Below are positions 5,023 to 7,047 of a stretch of DNA of 7,047 bases, one piece after another. A model generated the notes under the pieces. It worked only from the letters and a program-made list of their open reading frames with translations. It searched no databases and was not told the DNA's origin. Positions within the stretch are counted from its first letter, which is position 1. Every line of letters begins with the position of its first letter. A program made the position numbers and the translations under genes. Source of the DNA: an uncultured Bilophila sp. (GTDB taxonomy: Bacteria; Desulfobacterota; Desulfovibrionia; Desulfovibrionales; Desulfovibrionaceae); assembly GCA_902373525.1 (NCBI GenBank), contig CABKMN010000121.1:1-7047 (forward strand), given 5' to 3'.

Positions 5023-6948
5023 TCACATCCTTTTTTCGCCTGCCCTCATGATCTGCCCGGTGAGGGGGGTGTCGTAGCCGCCCTGCGCTTCGATGCGGGC
5101 CTTGAAGTCCGGGGAATCGAGCAGGGCGCGGACGGCGCGGATGCGCGGATCGTCGAGGAAGCGCGTGGGGATCACGAGGTCGTAGCGTTCGAGGGCGAGC
5201 GGCACGAAATCGAGCCCGAGCGCCTTCGCCGCCGCGTGGATGCCCATGCCGCAGTCCGCCGCGCCGGTGAGCACGTTCACCGCCACCGCCATGTGCGTGA
5301 ATTCTTCCTTCTGGTAGCCCTTGATGTCGGTGGGCTTGAGGCCCGCCTGCCTTAGCTTCCAGTCGAGGAGGATGCGCGTCCCGGCCCCACGCTGGCGGTT
5401 GATGAACCGTACGCGGGTCAGGTCGTCGATGCCTTGAATGTGCAGCGGGTTGCCGTGCGGAACGATGAGGCCCTGATGCCGGATGGCGAGATTGATCACC
5501 GTGACGTCCGCGTCCGGGAGGAACTTCTTGAGGAACGGGAAATTGAAGTCGTCGGTTTCCGGGTCGAACAGGTGCATGCCGGACAGGTGGCACGAGCCGT
5601 TTTTCAGCGCCGTGATGCCTCCCATGCTGCCGACATGGGTGGAGGCGAAGCGGAACGGCTCCGGCAGGCCCATGAGCTCGTCCGCAAGCAGGTCCAGCGT
5701 ATTGTCGTGGCTGCCCACGCAGACGAGGATGCGGTCCAGCTCGGCTTCGGAAACGGACAGCTCGGCGGGGACCACGGCGTGCTCGGTCAGCCCCTCCACC
5801 TGTTCGGGAATGCGGACGTCGCCCTGTGCGCGGGTGACGGTGGTGATGTTCCCGGCCCCGCGTCCGAGCGGCGTGGCGACCAGCTTGTCGCCGACGCGGC
5901 CTATGGAGACGCGTACGTGTTCCTCGACGCCCGCGCGGGAGGGGACGGTGCGGGTCAGTTCCACGGGAACGACGGTTTTGGCGGGCGGTTCGCGGTGCGA
6001 GAGCCATGAGACGAGCGGTTCGAGCAATTCCTTGAAGCACACCAGCGCGCTCACCGGATAGCCCGGCGCGCCCGCCACGAGGCGGCCCCGGCAGTTGGCG
6101 AGCAGGGATGGTTTGCCCGGCATGGCGGCGATGCCGTGGGTGAGGATTTCGCCTTCCTTTTCCAGCGTGGCGCGGGTGAAGTCTTTGGACCCGGCGGACG
6201 ATCCGGCGCAGAAGATGGTCAGGTGCGTGCCCGCGTCGAGGCTGTCCCGGAGGGCCTGATGCAATGCCTCAGGGTCGTCGCGCACGGGCGTCACGCGTTC
6301 GACCGTGCAGCCCAGTTCGCGGGCCAGCGCCGCGAGCATCTGGGAGTTGGATTCGACGACCTGCCCCTTGCCGGGATCGGGGTGGGCGGTGAAGTCCAGC
6401 ACTTCGTCGCCGGTAGGGATGATACGGACGGAGATGCGCTCCCAGACCGGCACGTCCCAGATGCCGCCGGAGAGCAGCGCGCCCACGTCCCACGGGCGCA
6501 GGTGGTGGTTGCGCGGAAACAGCAGTTCCGTCGCCACGATGTCTTCTCCGATGCGCCGGACGTGCTGCCACGGGAAGGCCGGAGCCTCAATCGTGATTTC
6601 GTCGCCGTTCTGCACGACCTGTTCGATCATGATGACGGCGTCGCAGCCTTCGGGCATGGGGTGTCCGGTGTTGACGGCGAAGCAGGATTCCCCGGCCCTG
6701 AGCGTCAGGGGGTGGCCTTCCCGCGCCGTGAACGTGGCCCGCGCGTTGACCGCGTAGCCGTCCATCGCCGCCGAATGGAACGTGGGCGCGGAGTAGCGGG
6801 CATGCACCGCGTGCGCCAGCACCCGGCCCGACGCCTCGTGCGCCGGGATCGTTTCTTCGCGGATCAGTTTTTCACGGTCGATGGACGCCTTCACCCGTGC
6901 CACCGCCTCAGCCGGAGGAATCGTTTTCAGGTAGATGTTTCGTTTCAT
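5023..6948 (-). CDS. moeA: MoeA molybdopterin molybdenumtransferase fused to a PBP-like molybdate-binding domain
   Basis: 641 residues, against about 410 for plain MoeA. MoeA inserts molybdate (or tungstate) into adenylylated molybdopterin to form the active cofactor in the cytoplasm. MoeA part, about 1-405: MDGYAV at 62-67, NTGHPMPEGCDAV at 93-105, RRIGEDI at 131-137, PTGDE at 178-182, ESN at 199-201, AGSSAGSKD at 248-256, MPGKP at 276-280, GAPGYPVSA at 293-301, then the C-terminal beta domain. C-terminal part, about 406-615: a type-2 periplasmic-binding-protein-like domain (COG1910 / PBP_like type), with GSHDNTLDLL at 412-421, STHVGSMGGITALKNG at 436-451, NRQRGAGTRILLD at 517-529, and a run from EEFTHMAVAVNVL (548-560) through GAADCGMGI. 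There is no signal peptide, so this domain is cytoplasmic. A plausible role is to capture or sense the oxyanion. AAGGA (complement 6955-6959) lies six bases before the ATG. All MoeA acidic motifs look intact. Confidence 0.94.
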   Translation of the reverse strand: MKRNIYLKTIPPAEAVARVKASIDREKLIREETIPAHEASGRVLAHAVHARYSAPTFHSAAMDGYAVNARATFTAREGHPLTLRAGESCFAVNTGHPMPEGCDAVIMIEQVVQNGDEITIEAPAFPWQHVRRIGEDIVATELLFPRNHHLRPWDVGALLSGGIWDVPVWERISVRIIPTGDEVLDFTAHPDPGKGQVVESNSQMLAALARELGCTVERVTPVRDDPEALHQALRDSLDAGTHLTIFCAGSSAGSKDFTRATLEKEGEILTHGIAAMPGKPSLLANCRGRLVAGAPGYPVSALVCFKELLEPLVSWLSHREPPAKTVVPVELTRTVPSRAGVEEHVRVSIGRVGDKLVATPLGRGAGNITTVTRAQGDVRIPEQVEGLTEHAVVPAELSVSEAELDRILVCVGSHDNTLDLLADELMGLPEPFRFASTHVGSMGGITALKNGSCHLSGMHLFDPETDDFNFPFLKKFLPDADVTVINLAIRHQGLIVPHGNPLHIQGIDDLTRVRFINRQRGAGTRILLDWKLRQAGLKPTDIKGYQKEEFTHMAVAVNVLTGAADCGMGIHAAAKALGLDFVPLALERYDLVIPTRFLDDPRIRAVRALLDSPDFKARIEAQGGYDTPLTGQIMRAGEKRM

Positions 6949-6979
6949 ATGAAATCCTTATGATGATATGGGCGTGGAA

Positions 6980-7038
6980 CCGGGGGAAGGGGAGAAGAAA
7001 CCCTTCTGGAGAAGGGCTTCCTTCTCCCCTTCCCCCGG
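6980..7038. repeat. Imperfect purine-rich hairpin upstream of the MoeA-like gene
   Basis: The outer 18 bp pair 6980-6997 with 7021-7038. After an internal loop (AAA opposite the four bases GCTT at 7017-7020), the inner CCCTTCT (7001-7007) pairs with AGAAGGG (7010-7016) around GG. It has the same design and nearly the same core as the hairpin at 4962-5015. It lies 31 bases upstream of the MoeA-like start, so it could end the transcript of an unseen gene to the right, or form part of the MoeA leader. No T tract is seen on either side within the window. Confidence 0.75.
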
Positions 7039-7047
7039 ACCCCCATC

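Noticed and set aside
4946..6040. A 364-codon minus-strand frame overlapping the MoeA-like gene
   Set aside because: Arg/Pro/His-rich shadow frame. The MoeA frame carries all expected motifs through the same region without a frameshift.
6136..6963. A 275-codon plus-strand frame opposite the MoeA-like gene
   Set aside because: Low-complexity Arg/Gly/Val composition and no domain; the minus-strand MoeA motifs explain the region.
1..7047. CRISPR array, insertion sequence or prophage signs
   Set aside because: There are no regularly spaced direct repeats, no transposase or integrase, and no phage proteins. All genes are housekeeping or metabolic types.

Overview
This GC-rich window reads as ordinary chromosome from a Gram-negative anaerobe. 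The best guess is a member of the Desulfovibrionales (sulfate or sulfite reducers). The basis is protein character and layout: a purD-purE pair followed by a LepB-type signal peptidase, a divergent PaaK-type aryl-CoA ligase, a MoeA fused to a molybdate-binding-like domain, and long purine-rich hairpins between genes. This assignment is inferred from recall of such genomes; no search was run.

Layout, left to right. Positions 1-334 hold no supportable gene. They contain a pyrimidine-rich tract at the edge and two strong inverted repeats (199-268 and 285-317) just past the 3' end of the first gene. Positions 335-1633 (minus) encode a phenylacetate-CoA ligase family enzyme. A 128-base divergent intergenic region (1634-1761) separates it from a plus-strand group: purD (1762-3033), purE (3035-3544, one base after the purD stop), then a 146-base gap and lepB (3691-4314). 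A perfect inverted repeat with a T tract (4315-4378) separates lepB from a convergent GNAT acetyltransferase (minus, 4379-4894). Upstream of the GNAT gene another perfect purine-rich hairpin (4962-5015) marks the 3' end of a 641-residue MoeA/periplasmic-binding-protein-like fusion (minus, 5023-6948). A third, imperfect member of the hairpin family (6980-7038) lies just upstream of that gene.

Functionally, purD and purE catalyse two steps of de novo purine synthesis and look translationally coupled. LepB is the leader peptidase of the secretory pathway. The MoeA fusion belongs to molybdenum or tungsten cofactor maturation, which matters for anaerobes rich in formate dehydrogenases and similar enzymes. 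The CoA ligase would activate phenylacetate or related aryl acids. The GNAT resembles the phosphinothricin / methionine-sulfone acetyltransferases.

No clearly new system is visible. The items most worth a second look are the repeated long hairpins (one overlapping a G-quadruplex motif), the large unrelated hairpin at 199-268, the MoeA-PBP fusion, and a PurE whose second active-site segment departs from the E. coli pattern.
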